Assembly (NCBI GenBank): GCA_018657375.1
Contig: JABHXI010000011.1
Location: 1-5,207, forward strand
DNA: 5,207 bases
Source of the DNA: Candidatus Nitrosopumilus sp.
GTDB taxonomy: Archaea > Thermoproteota > Nitrososphaeria > Nitrososphaerales > Nitrosopumilaceae
Direction: 5' to 3'
The translations under genes were made by a program, and so were the position numbers. This document shows, in pieces, positions 1 through 4,813 of the stretch (the first letter of the stretch is position 1; the number at the start of each line of letters is the position of its first letter). Below the pieces are notes generated by a model. The model had not been told where the DNA came from. It ran no database searches and saw only the letters and a list, made by a program, of their open reading frames with translations.

Positions 1-26
1 GAATAGAAATTAAAAAAGTACCATAG

Positions 27-34
27 TTTTTAAG
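27..34 (+). promoter_or_regulatory. Candidate TATA box for tRNA-Tyr
   Basis: TTTTTAAG ends 25 bases before the first base of the tRNA. This is the expected position for an archaeal TBP site if transcription starts at or just before the mature 5' end. The match to the TTTAWA-type box is moderate and the region is AT-rich, so chance is possible. Confidence 0.35.
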
Positions 35-58
35 AGTAGTAATCTTTGTTTTTTTTGT

Positions 59-185
59 CCCGTGGTAGCTCAGCCTGGTAGAGCTCCTGGCTGTAGATGT
101 TGGCTTTAGATGGCTAAACGAAACACAGCCCATCAGGCATACAGAAACCGGGTTGTCGGTGGTTCAATTCCGCCCCGCGGGACCA
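59..185 (+). tRNA. tRNA-Tyr (GTA anticodon), intron-containing, CCA encoded
   Basis: This is an elongator tRNA for tyrosine. The acceptor stem pairs 59-65 with 175-181, starting with the C1-G72 pair typical of archaeal and eukaryotic tRNA-Tyr, and includes one U-G wobble. The D stem is 68-71 with 81-84. The anticodon stem is 86-90 with 148-152, again with one U-G pair. The T stem is 158-162 with 170-174 around the loop TTCAATT. The anticodon GTA lies at 93-95. The anticodon stem and loop close only if a 50-nt intron (97-146) is removed at the canonical position 37/38. The mature RNA is then 77 nt, including A73 and a genome-encoded CCA at 183-185. The structure was folded by hand and all stems are fully paired, so identity is very secure. 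Confidence 0.96.
97..146 (+). other. tRNA-Tyr intron (archaeal BHB type, 50 nt)
   Basis: The intron lies between tRNA positions 37 and 38. Its 3' part at 140-144 (TACAG) is complementary to 91-95 (CTGTA), so the intron pairs with the anticodon in the precursor. This forms the central helix of a bulge-helix-bulge (BHB) motif for the archaeal splicing endonuclease. The 3' bulge is AAA at 145-147. On the 5' side the bulge is GA if A95 pairs with T140, or AGA facing one unpaired T if the central helix is kept at 4 bp. Beyond it, TGTT (98-101) pairs with GGCA (136-139), GGCT (102-105) with AGCC (127-130), and a small TTTAG/CTAAA hairpin (105-109 with 114-118) caps the intron; position 105 can be used in only one of the last two stems. 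Exact cut sites are inferred from the canonical position. Confidence 0.88.
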
Positions 186-188
186 TAG

Positions 189-195
189 TTTTTTT
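189..195 (+). terminator. Oligo-T terminator of tRNA-Tyr
   Basis: A run of seven T begins four bases after the encoded CCA. Archaeal RNA polymerase terminates at short T-runs without needing a hairpin, and such runs commonly follow tRNA genes. Confidence 0.6.
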
Positions 196-201
196 AAATA
201 A

Positions 202-215
202 TAAATAAAAAAAAT
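202..215 (-). terminator. Oligo-T terminator for the csp transcript
   Basis: Read on the minus strand, about 50 bases after the csp stop codon there is a run of eight T followed by more T-rich sequence. It faces the tRNA terminator, so the two convergent units end in the same short AT-rich spacer. Confidence 0.5.
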
Positions 216-265
216 AGACTGCTTAAGAAAACATAGATGAAATCTTAATTTAAAAATTCAAATGT

Positions 266-457
266 CTATTCTACTTTTTTGACTTTTTGTGCGGCTGGTC
301 CTTTTTGACCTTCACCAACTTCGAACTCGACTTTATCGCCTTCATTGATGAATCCATCAACGTCAGATTTGTGAACGAACATATCTTCGCCACCTTCTCT
401 TTCGATAAAACCAAAGCCTTTAGTACGGTTGAACCATTTTACTGTACCTTGTTCCAT
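266..457 (-). CDS. csp: Cold-shock domain protein (CspA family)
   Basis: This 63-residue protein is a single cold-shock domain, an OB fold that binds single-stranded RNA or DNA and is thought to act as an RNA chaperone. The start M-x-x-GTVKWFN is the family signature. RNP1 is KGFGFI at residues 13-18 and RNP2 is DMFVHKS at 25-31. The end ([20 protein letters not shown]) matches the usual last strands. Length is slightly below the usual 65-70 residues, with nothing missing. The ATG at 457 is the only plausible start, because the reading frame meets a stop upstream with no other start codon between. A TATA-like element 24-31 bases before the ATG suggests its own leaderless transcript, although it also lies 47 bases behind aIF1A on the same strand. 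Cold-shock proteins are widespread in bacteria and patchy in archaea, so an ancient transfer is likely. Its response to temperature cannot be judged from sequence. Confidence 0.95.
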   Translation of the reverse strand: MEQGTVKWFNRTKGFGFIEREGGEDMFVHKSDVDGFINEGDKVEFEVGEGQKGPAAQKVKKVE

Positions 458-480
458 ACCTTCAGGAACAAAACGTTCAC

Positions 481-488
481 TATATTAA
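481..488 (-). promoter_or_regulatory. TATA box for csp
   Basis: TTAATATA on the minus strand spans -31 to -24 relative to the csp ATG, in the spacer after aIF1A. The spacing would place the transcription start at the start codon itself. No good Shine-Dalgarno is seen, although GAAGGT directly abuts the ATG at a spacing too short to act as one. Confidence 0.55.
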
Positions 489-504
489 CTAAGGTGTATA
501 GAAA

Positions 505-816
505 TCAGAAATCTTTTGCAATGTGATCGTTGTCTTTGAGCCATTGTACTTGAGGTATTGTAAACCTCCAAACGATATCACCGCGCCCAGCGTCATCAAA
601 ATCCCATGGGGCAATAATTACAATATCGTTATCTCGAATCCAGACTCGTCTCTTTAATTTTCCTCTAATTCGTCCTCTTCGAGTTATGTTATCATCACAT
701 TTTATCATAACATTTTCTCCGCCCATCATTTTCAATACCCTACCAAATAGCTCACCTTCTTCAGGAAGACGAATTTCTTTTAAGGCACTTTCATTTTTTA
801 CTTGACGCTTACCCAT
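505..816 (-). CDS. eif1A: Translation initiation factor aIF1A (S1/IF1 OB fold)
   Basis: This is the archaeal counterpart of eIF1A and bacterial IF1. It binds the A site of the small ribosomal subunit and helps place initiator tRNA and mRNA. The OB fold runs from about residue 21 (GELFGRVLKMMGGENVMIKC) through RGRIRGKLKRRVWIRDNDIVIIAPWDF to GDIVWRF near residue 85. The N-terminus is short and basic (MGKRQVKN), as in archaeal relatives. I chose the ATG at 816, giving 103 residues, over the longer in-frame ATG at 840. Family members begin with MGK-like residues, and a TATA-like element at 839-844 lies 23-28 bases upstream of 816 but overlaps the start codon at 840. There is no Shine-Dalgarno, so the mRNA is probably leaderless. 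csp follows 47 bases downstream and may be partly co-transcribed. Confidence 0.95.
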   Translation of the reverse strand: MGKRQVKNESALKEIRLPEEGELFGRVLKMMGGENVMIKCDDNITRRGRIRGKLKRRVWIRDNDIVIIAPWDFDDAGRGDIVWRFTIPQVQWLKDNDHIAKDF

Positions 817-838
817 AATGTTCACTAGTAATGTTACC

Positions 839-844
839 ATATAA
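839..844 (-). promoter_or_regulatory. TATA box for aIF1A, which decides its start codon
   Basis: TTATAT on the minus strand occupies -28 to -23 relative to the ATG at 816. Because it overlaps the in-frame ATG at 840, that upstream start could not be translated from this promoter. Confidence 0.55.
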
Positions 845-888
845 CTGATGAGGTTTTTAGAAGATAATTTTAAAAAAATCCAAAAGAA

Positions 889-896
889 ATTTTATC
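889..896 (+). promoter_or_regulatory. Candidate TATA box for the ykgJ-like gene
   Basis: ATTTTATC sits at -29 to -22 from the ATG at 918, the same leaderless spacing seen for its neighbours. It lies in the 101-bp divergent spacer shared with aIF1A (817-917). The region is very AT-rich, so the exact bases of the box are uncertain. Confidence 0.42.
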
Positions 897-917
897 TGTT
901 GAATTCAAAATTATCCA

Positions 918-1484
918 ATGGAGTTTAGATGTGTTGATGAGTGTTCTCAGTGCTGTGTTGAAAGAGAATATTATCCAACTAAGCAATTTGGAAAAATAGG
1001 AGTATTGATTTTACCAGAAGAAAAAAAGAATATTGAAAAATTAGCAGAATTAAATGAAATAAAAATAAAAATTTTACCAAGGATAGGAGTTTCTAAAAAT
1101 AAAAACCAGATGCCCACAAAAATTTTAGCGTATCAATTAATGGGAATCGAAAATAATGGCAACACATGTCCTTTTTTAGATACAAGCAGTGGTAAAAAAT
1201 CAACACATGGAGGATCCCCATGTAAAATTTACAAGGACAAGCCATTGGCATGTAGCGCATATCCGTTAATTGAAATAAATCCAATTAGATTAGATCAAAA
1301 ATGTAAATTCTGTAAAGAATGTGGAACTGCAGATAAAAATTTAAATTTTGAAACAGAGTCTTTGTTGAAAATACAAGAAAGTGTGCAAACAGATGCAAGA
1401 TACATTTGGAGATACGCCACGGGGGTTGGAGAACAAGAAGATCAAGAAATAATTAAAACGGGTTGGGTTTTAGAAGATTGTTAA
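918..1484 (+). CDS. YkgJ-family cysteine-cluster protein (predicted metal or Fe-S binding)
   Basis: This 188-residue protein fits the YkgJ/UPF0153 family, whose cysteine clusters are predicted to hold zinc or an iron-sulfur centre and whose function is largely unknown. The N-terminal motif is C5-x3-C9-x2-C12-C13. The central region has CPFL (C84), then C102-K-I-Y and the signature RPxxC-like stretch KPLACSAYP with C112. A further trio follows as C129-x2-C132-x2-C135, and the last residue is Cys188. The core order (CxxCC, CPFL, C-x-I-Y-x-x-K-P-x-x-C-x-x-Y-P) is diagnostic of the family. Residues 35-80 are lysine-rich and variable. No signal peptide or membrane segment is visible, so it is probably cytosolic. 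The ATG at 918 begins directly before the first Cys motif. It diverges from aIF1A and converges with the dehydrogenase, so the neighbours do not reveal its job. Confidence 0.85.
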   Translation: MEFRCVDECSQCCVEREYYPTKQFGKIGVLILPEEKKNIEKLAELNEIKIKILPRIGVSKNKNQMPTKILAYQLMGIENNGNTCPFLDTSSGKKSTHGGSPCKIYKDKPLACSAYPLIEINPIRLDQKCKFCKECGTADKNLNFETESLLKIQESVQTDARYIWRYATGVGEQEDQEIIKTGWVLEDC

Positions 1485-1511
1485 ATAATTAAAACGTAAT
1501 TTGAAAATTAA
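1485..1511 (-). terminator. T-rich terminator region of the alcohol dehydrogenase
   Basis: On the minus strand, the 28-bp spacer after the dehydrogenase stop contains three short T-runs (in ATTTAATTTTC and CGTTTTAATT) and no hairpin. This is typical of archaeal T-rich termination. Transcription of the convergent ykgJ-like gene must end in or beyond the same spacer. Confidence 0.35.
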
Positions 1512-1512
1512 A

Positions 1513-2565
1513 TCAAGGATTTATCACAGCACGGCCAAGAATTTTTCTTGCTTTAAGATCCTCTAATGCAGTATTGCATTCATCAAGATTGTATCTTTTT
1601 GAGATAACAGGATTTAGAGTGCCTTTTCGTGCAAGTGCAAGTAATTCAACCATGTCATCATAGTTTCCAGTATATGCTCCTTGAATGGTAATAGACTTGA
1701 GAGGAATGGTTACTAAAGATAATTCAATAGAACCACCAAATAATCCCACAAGAACCAAATTCCCTCTTTTTCTTAAAACAGCAAAATCAAGTTTAGCAGT
1801 TGGTGGAGCGTTAACAAAATCAACAACACTGTCAGCACCCTTGCCATTACAAATAGACATAATTTTTTCAGGTGCATCAGATTCTTTAGAATTAACAACA
1901 AAGTCAGCACCCATTTCTTTTGCAGTATTTAATTTTTGATCATCAATATCAACACAAATAATTTTTGCGTTAGTGATAGCATTAGCAATTTGAACACCCA
2001 TCAATCCCAAACCACCGGCGCCAACAATGACAAGGAATTCAGGAGAGTTTTGGTTTGCTTTTTTAATTGCAGTGTATGCAGTTAATCCAGAACAGGCAAG
2101 AGATGTTGCAGCGTCAGGATCAACGCCATCAAGTTTTGCCAAATATTTGAAATTAGGAATTAAAGCATAATCAGAATAACCACCATCTTGAAATACACCC
2201 ATTGATTTTGGGGCATCGCACAAGTTCTCATTTCCAACTTTACATGCAGGACATTCACCACATCCAATCCAAGGAAAAACAAGCACTTGATCACCTTTTA
2301 CAATCCCCGAAACATTATTTCCAATATCTTCAACAGTGCCAACAATTTCATGGCCAGGAGTTACAGGATATTTTACTCCCCTGTCTGTAACTTTCATGAA
2401 TTCACCATCTCCAAGATCATAACCGCCTTCCCATAGGTGTAAATCACTATGACAGACACCCACAGAACCCACTTTAACTAATACCTGATCTCCTTGAGGT
2501 TTCGGAGTTTCAGATTCAGATATTGAAAGGGGCTCATTAGGAGCAGTGATCCTTGCAGATTTCAT
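1513..2565 (-). CDS. adh: Zinc-dependent medium-chain alcohol dehydrogenase, probably NAD(H)-using
   Basis: This 350-residue cytosolic oxidoreductase would interconvert an alcohol and an aldehyde or ketone. The GroES-like N-terminal domain carries catalytic zinc ligands Cys38 and Cys158 (LACSGLTAY), with the PGHE motif giving His72-Glu73. The structural zinc site is complete as Cys102-x2-Cys105-x2-Cys108-x7-Cys116. The Rossmann domain begins with VGAGGLGLMG (182-187 for GxGxxG). Asp206 in CVDIDD at the end of the second strand favours NAD over NADP. The stretch from GVCHSDLH through GVKYPVTPGHE closely resembles Sulfolobus-type ADHs, but this protein keeps all four structural cysteines. I chose the ATG at 2565 over an in-frame TTG at 2580 because a TATA-like element lies 24-29 bases upstream and MKSARI is a normal family N-terminus. 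The substrate cannot be named. In this lineage, semialdehyde reduction in carbon fixation is one possibility, but it is unsupported by context here. Confidence 0.93.
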   Translation of the reverse strand: MKSARITAPNEPLSISESETPKPQGDQVLVKVGSVGVCHSDLHLWEGGYDLGDGEFMKVTDRGVKYPVTPGHEIVGTVEDIGNNVSGIVKGDQVLVFPWIGCGECPACKVGNENLCDAPKSMGVFQDGGYSDYALIPNFKYLAKLDGVDPDAATSLACSGLTAYTAIKKANQNSPEFLVIVGAGGLGLMGVQIANAITNAKIICVDIDDQKLNTAKEMGADFVVNSKESDAPEKIMSICNGKGADSVVDFVNAPPTAKLDFAVLRKRGNLVLVGLFGGSIELSLVTIPLKSITIQGAYTGNYDDMVELLALARKGTLNPVISKRYNLDECNTALEDLKARKILGRAVINP

Positions 2566-2588
2566 AATTAAAAAAATCAATCTTTACA

Positions 2589-2594
2589 ATATAA
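2589..2594 (-). promoter_or_regulatory. TATA box for the alcohol dehydrogenase
   Basis: TTATAT on the minus strand spans -29 to -24 from the ATG at 2565. It is only 9 bases from the alternative TTG at 2580, so it supports the ATG. It shares the 95-bp divergent spacer (2566-2660) with the scpA promoter. Confidence 0.55.
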
Positions 2595-2630
2595 GAGTTG
2601 ACTGGAAGTAAGAAAAAAGTAGAGTCAATA

Positions 2631-2637
2631 GATATTA
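2631..2637 (+). promoter_or_regulatory. Candidate TATA box for scpA-scpB
   Basis: GATATTA spans -30 to -24 from the GTG at 2661. The spacing matches the leaderless pattern of neighbouring genes and no Shine-Dalgarno precedes the GTG. The two divergent TATA elements are only about 36 bases apart, so binding at one promoter could affect the other. Confidence 0.42.
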
Positions 2638-2660
2638 TTGAATAACAGAAGAGTTATGCT

Positions 2661-3338
2661 GTGAGTGAATCTCAAACTCCTAACGGTATTTCTCAAGAAC
2701 CAATTAATGTTTTATTTGATACAAAGGCAGTTGTAAAAAAAGACGTATGGGAGATAGATCTAATTCAAATTTTAAATTTATTGACAAAAATTCTGGAAAA
2801 AACAGGTTCAAAGGATCTTAAAGTCGCAGGTATGGCAGCATTATCATCATCATTAATTTACAGAATGAAAGTTGAAAGTATTTTTGCATTACAGAAAGCA
2901 GCCATGGATAAAAAACCAAGTTTTCAAAGAACAGATGTAGATATAGAATTAATTGACATCCCATACAGACATGAATCAACATATCCAGTGTCATTAGATG
3001 ACTTGCTAGGATTACTACAGAATCTAATTGGTACAATTGCAAATCCACAATCACGAAGAAATAGAAAATTGGAGATAGAGCCAATAGAGGCACCAGATTT
3101 TCAAGAATTTTTTATTTCACTAGAAAGCATTATTGGGAAATATGAAGATCTAATCATGAAAAAAATTGCAAACACAGGATTTGGATTACTGCAAGATATC
3201 ATCGCAGAACTTGATCAAGTAGATTCAATTAGATGCTTTTTTGCAGCATTGTTTTTAGCAAGAGATCAAAAAGTGGATTTAGAACAACAAGAGGATGACA
3301 TCAAAATTATACTTATGAAAGAAGAGACGACGGAATAG
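2661..3338 (+). CDS. scpA: Segregation and condensation protein ScpA (kleisin)
   Basis: This 225-residue protein is a kleisin subunit that would bridge the two heads of an SMC dimer and, with ScpB, form the chromosome condensation complex. The N-terminal part (KKDVWEIDLIQILNLLTKIL, residues 26-45, and LKVAGMAALSSSLIYRMKVE, 53-72) matches the SMC-neck-binding helices. Residues 80-145 are a variable, partly charged linker. The C-terminal winged helix (residues 188-219, IRCFFAALFLARDQKVDLEQQEDD-IKI) is the best-conserved family signature. The start is GTG: the frame is closed by a stop at 2643-2645 and holds no in-frame ATG before it, while an ATG at 2656 is out of frame. scpB follows after 49 bp, the usual ScpA-ScpB pairing. 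The smc gene is not in the window. Confidence 0.92.
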   Translation: MSESQTPNGISQEPINVLFDTKAVVKKDVWEIDLIQILNLLTKILEKTGSKDLKVAGMAALSSSLIYRMKVESIFALQKAAMDKKPSFQRTDVDIELIDIPYRHESTYPVSLDDLLGLLQNLIGTIANPQSRRNRKLEIEPIEAPDFQEFFISLESIIGKYEDLIMKKIANTGFGLLQDIIAELDQVDSIRCFFAALFLARDQKVDLEQQEDDIKIILMKEETTE

Positions 3339-3372
3339 AAATGGAGAGAAATTTCTTTAACTAAATTTTAAA

Positions 3373-3377
3373 GGAAG
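3373..3377 (+). promoter_or_regulatory. Possible Shine-Dalgarno for scpB
   Basis: GGAAG ends 10 bases before the scpB ATG. It is an imperfect match to the anti-Shine-Dalgarno, but it is consistent with scpB being translated from a shared scpA-scpB message. Confidence 0.4.
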
Positions 3378-3387
3378 ATAATAAAAC

Positions 3388-3966
3388 ATGGTCAGAATTG
3401 AAAACACAAAAGAATCAACAGCAAGAATAGAAGCAGCACTATACTCAGCAGGTAGGCCACTTAGAATAGAAGACATCATAAGAGCATCAGGCACAGAATC
3501 CAAAACAAAAACATTAGAATTACTAAACGAAATTATCAAAAAAACAAAAAATGCATTCATAGCATTAGAAATAGCAATACTGCCAGACGGAACATACGTA
3601 ATGCAATTAAAACCAGAATACAGTTCAACGGTTAAAAGATATGCATCAAAACCAGTTTTACCAAATGCAACACTAAAGACATTATCATATATCGCATATG
3701 CACAGCCAATTGCCTCAAAGCAACTTGTTGAAACCAGAGGTTCAGGAGTTTATGCACATCTAAAAGAATTACGACAACTAGATTACATCACACATCAAAA
3801 TGTAGGTAGATTAAAAATTTACACAACAACTGAAAAATTCCAAAAATATTTTGGAATTAAGGGGGACGTGGAAGATCTAAAATCAAGATTATTTTCCAAA
3901 GTAAGAAAAACAGCTGGAAGAAACGAGGTAAAATCTACGCCGCAAATAATAAGAGAAACAGAATAG
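3388..3966 (+). CDS. scpB: Segregation and condensation protein ScpB
   Basis: ScpB binds the middle of the ScpA kleisin and stabilises the SMC-ScpAB complex on DNA. The 192 residues contain two winged-helix domains. The first starts at about residue 12 (ARIEAALYSAGRPLRIEDIIRASG). The second starts at about 95 (TLKTLSYIAYAQPIASKQLVETRG), followed by VYAHLKELRQLDYI. The closing motif GRLKIYTTTEKFQKYFGI (140-157) matches the bacterial G-R-P-x-x-Y-x-T-T-x-x-F-x-x-Y-F-G-L signature. A lysine- and arginine-rich tail of about 30 residues follows and is probably disordered. The ATG at 3388 is well placed before the first domain, after a possible weak Shine-Dalgarno. The strong preference for A-ending codons matches scpA, so there is no sign of recent transfer at this locus. 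Confidence 0.93.
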   Translation: MVRIENTKESTARIEAALYSAGRPLRIEDIIRASGTESKTKTLELLNEIIKKTKNAFIALEIAILPDGTYVMQLKPEYSSTVKRYASKPVLPNATLKTLSYIAYAQPIASKQLVETRGSGVYAHLKELRQLDYITHQNVGRLKIYTTTEKFQKYFGIKGDVEDLKSRLFSKVRKTAGRNEVKSTPQIIRETE

Positions 3967-3987
3967 ATAGATTTTGGATTTAAGGCT

Positions 3988-4003
3988 AATTTTTGGCGTT
4001 TTG
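3988..4003 (+). terminator. T-rich terminator after scpB
   Basis: About 25 bases after the scpB stop there is a run of five T followed by a run of four T around GGCG. It ends where the S8e TATA box begins, so it would separate the scpAB unit from the ribosomal-protein unit. Confidence 0.4.
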
Positions 4004-4010
4004 TATAAAT
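4004..4010 (+). promoter_or_regulatory. TATA box for the rpS8e-srp19 unit
   Basis: TATAAAT spans -30 to -24 from the GTG at 4034. It is the closest match to an archaeal TATA box in the window and implies a leaderless mRNA, with transcription starting at the GTG. Confidence 0.62.
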
Positions 4011-4033
4011 TAGAGTAATTCAGTAAATTTCTT

Positions 4034-4417
4034 GTGAGAAAATCAGTAGAAAATTTAGCAACCAGTAAGATAACTGGCGGAAGAAGAAAACCACTTAGAA
4101 TTAGAAGAAAGTATGAAACTGATAGATACCCAAATGAGGCAATTAACGGAGCTCAAGTGACAATAACAAGAAGAGTTAGAGGCAGCAACAACAAAGTTGC
4201 TTTAAAATCAATTGATTTTGTTAATTTATCAACAGGTAATGCCAAAGTTGTCAAAACAAAAATTATCAAAGTAATAGACAACAGTACAAACAATGATTAT
4301 AAAAGAAGAGGAATCATCAGCAAAGGTGCAATTCTTGAAACGCAAGAAGGTAAATGTAAAGTTGTGTCCAGACCAGGACAATCAGGAATAGCCAACGCAG
4401 TTTTACTAAAAGAATAA
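4034..4417 (+). CDS. rps8e: 30S ribosomal protein S8e
   Basis: S8e is a small-subunit ribosomal protein found only in archaea and eukaryotes, and it binds 16S rRNA. The 127 residues match the archaeal length. The N-terminal signature is clear: KITGGRRKPLRIRRKYETDRYPNE (residues 12-35), corresponding to the usual S-x-x-K-x-T-G-G-R-R-x-P-x-R-x-K-R-K-Y-E pattern. VRGSNNKVALKSIDFVNLSTG follows as the core beta region. The C-terminal half includes NDYKRRGIISKGAILETQEGKCKVVSRPGQSGIANAVL, with the expected R-x-G-Q-x-G-x-x-N-A-x-L end. The start is GTG at 4034, fixed by the TATA spacing. srp19 follows after a single base, so translation is probably coupled. Confidence 0.96.
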   Translation: MRKSVENLATSKITGGRRKPLRIRRKYETDRYPNEAINGAQVTITRRVRGSNNKVALKSIDFVNLSTGNAKVVKTKIIKVIDNSTNNDYKRRGIISKGAILETQEGKCKVVSRPGQSGIANAVLLKE

Positions 4418-4418
4418 A

Positions 4419-4718
4419 ATGAAAGATTACGAGCACGTCGTAATATGGTTGGATTATTTTAATAAAAATTTAAAAAGATCAATGGGAAGAAGATTAGGAT
4501 TAGAAAAGTGCGTTTATGACCCATCATTAAAAGAATTAATGGATGCAACAAAATCAGCAGGATTTGAAATAACAGAGTCAGATGATAAAGTAAGATTTCC
4601 AAAAAGACCGTTTGTCAGATCAGGGTACATTGTGTTGCCAAAAGGATCACATAAGACAATTATTCTTAACAAAATTTCAGAAAAACTTACTGCAAAAAGA
4701 GTCAAGCAAACAAAATAA
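4419..4718 (+). CDS. srp19: Signal recognition particle subunit SRP19
   Basis: SRP19 binds the tips of helices 6 and 8 of 7S RNA and promotes attachment of SRP54 in the archaeal signal recognition particle. The 99 residues fit archaeal family length. Conserved parts are VVIWLDYFNKNLKRSMGRRL (7-26), with the Tyr and the S-x-G-R-R RNA-binding motif, and CVYDPSLKELMDATKSAGF (31-49). The loop VRFPKRPFVRSGYIVLPKG (58-76) is followed by a lysine-rich tail. The ATG lies one base after the S8e stop codon and lacks a clear Shine-Dalgarno, so it probably relies on coupling to S8e translation. In archaea this gene is often found next to gar1 and tfb, as here. Confidence 0.94.
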   Translation: MKDYEHVVIWLDYFNKNLKRSMGRRLGLEKCVYDPSLKELMDATKSAGFEITESDDKVRFPKRPFVRSGYIVLPKGSHKTIILNKISEKLTAKRVKQTK

Positions 4719-4727
4719 AATTCAATC

Positions 4728-4740
4728 TAGCTCTTAGCTA
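4728..4740 (+). other. Small inverted repeat between srp19 and gar1
   Basis: TAGCT-CTT-AGCTA forms a perfect five-pair stem with a three-base loop, 10 bases after the srp19 stop. There is no T-run directly after it and the stem is short, so it may be an RNA-processing or stability element or chance. The rest of the 95-bp spacer (4719-4813) shows no convincing TATA box. Confidence 0.25.
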
Positions 4741-4797
4741 AAGTAAAGTTGACAGAAGTACATGATAGTGTGATCGTTTCTAGTATTGTTAATTGCA

Positions 4798-4803
4798 GGA
4801 GGT
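4798..4803 (+). promoter_or_regulatory. Shine-Dalgarno of gar1, which decides its start
   Basis: GGAGGT is a near-perfect ribosome binding site ending 10 bases before the ATG at 4814. It lies inside the longer reading frame that would begin with TTG at 4793, so it argues against that upstream start. Its presence implies that gar1 is translated from a message with a 5' leader or from an operon. Confidence 0.8.
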
Positions 4804-4813
4804 AGGCGAAATA

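Noticed and set aside
1..26. Possible C-terminal end of an upstream gene (short open stretches closed by stops at 4-6, 11-13 and 24-26)
   Set aside because: Too little sequence to tell coding from AT-rich spacer. No frame shows recognisable protein.
287..526. 79-residue plus-strand reading frame opposite csp
   Set aside because: It is antisense to the clear cold-shock gene, resembles no known protein and has no promoter or ribosome binding site.
816..840. Eight-residue N-terminal extension of aIF1A (MVTLLVNI)
   Set aside because: The start codon overlaps the likely TATA box and the extra residues are not typical of the family.
3341..3364. Seven-residue ORF (MERNFFN) between scpA and scpB, overlapping the palindrome AGAAATTTCT at 3347-3356
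   Set aside because: Very short and expected by chance in AT-rich DNA. The 10-bp palindrome has no accompanying T-run or second copy.
4757..4790. Possible C/D-box guide RNA (TGATAG/TGTGATC-like bases) before gar1
   Set aside because: There is no proper C box (RUGAUGA) with a matching CUGA D box and internal C'/D' pair, so it is not supportable.
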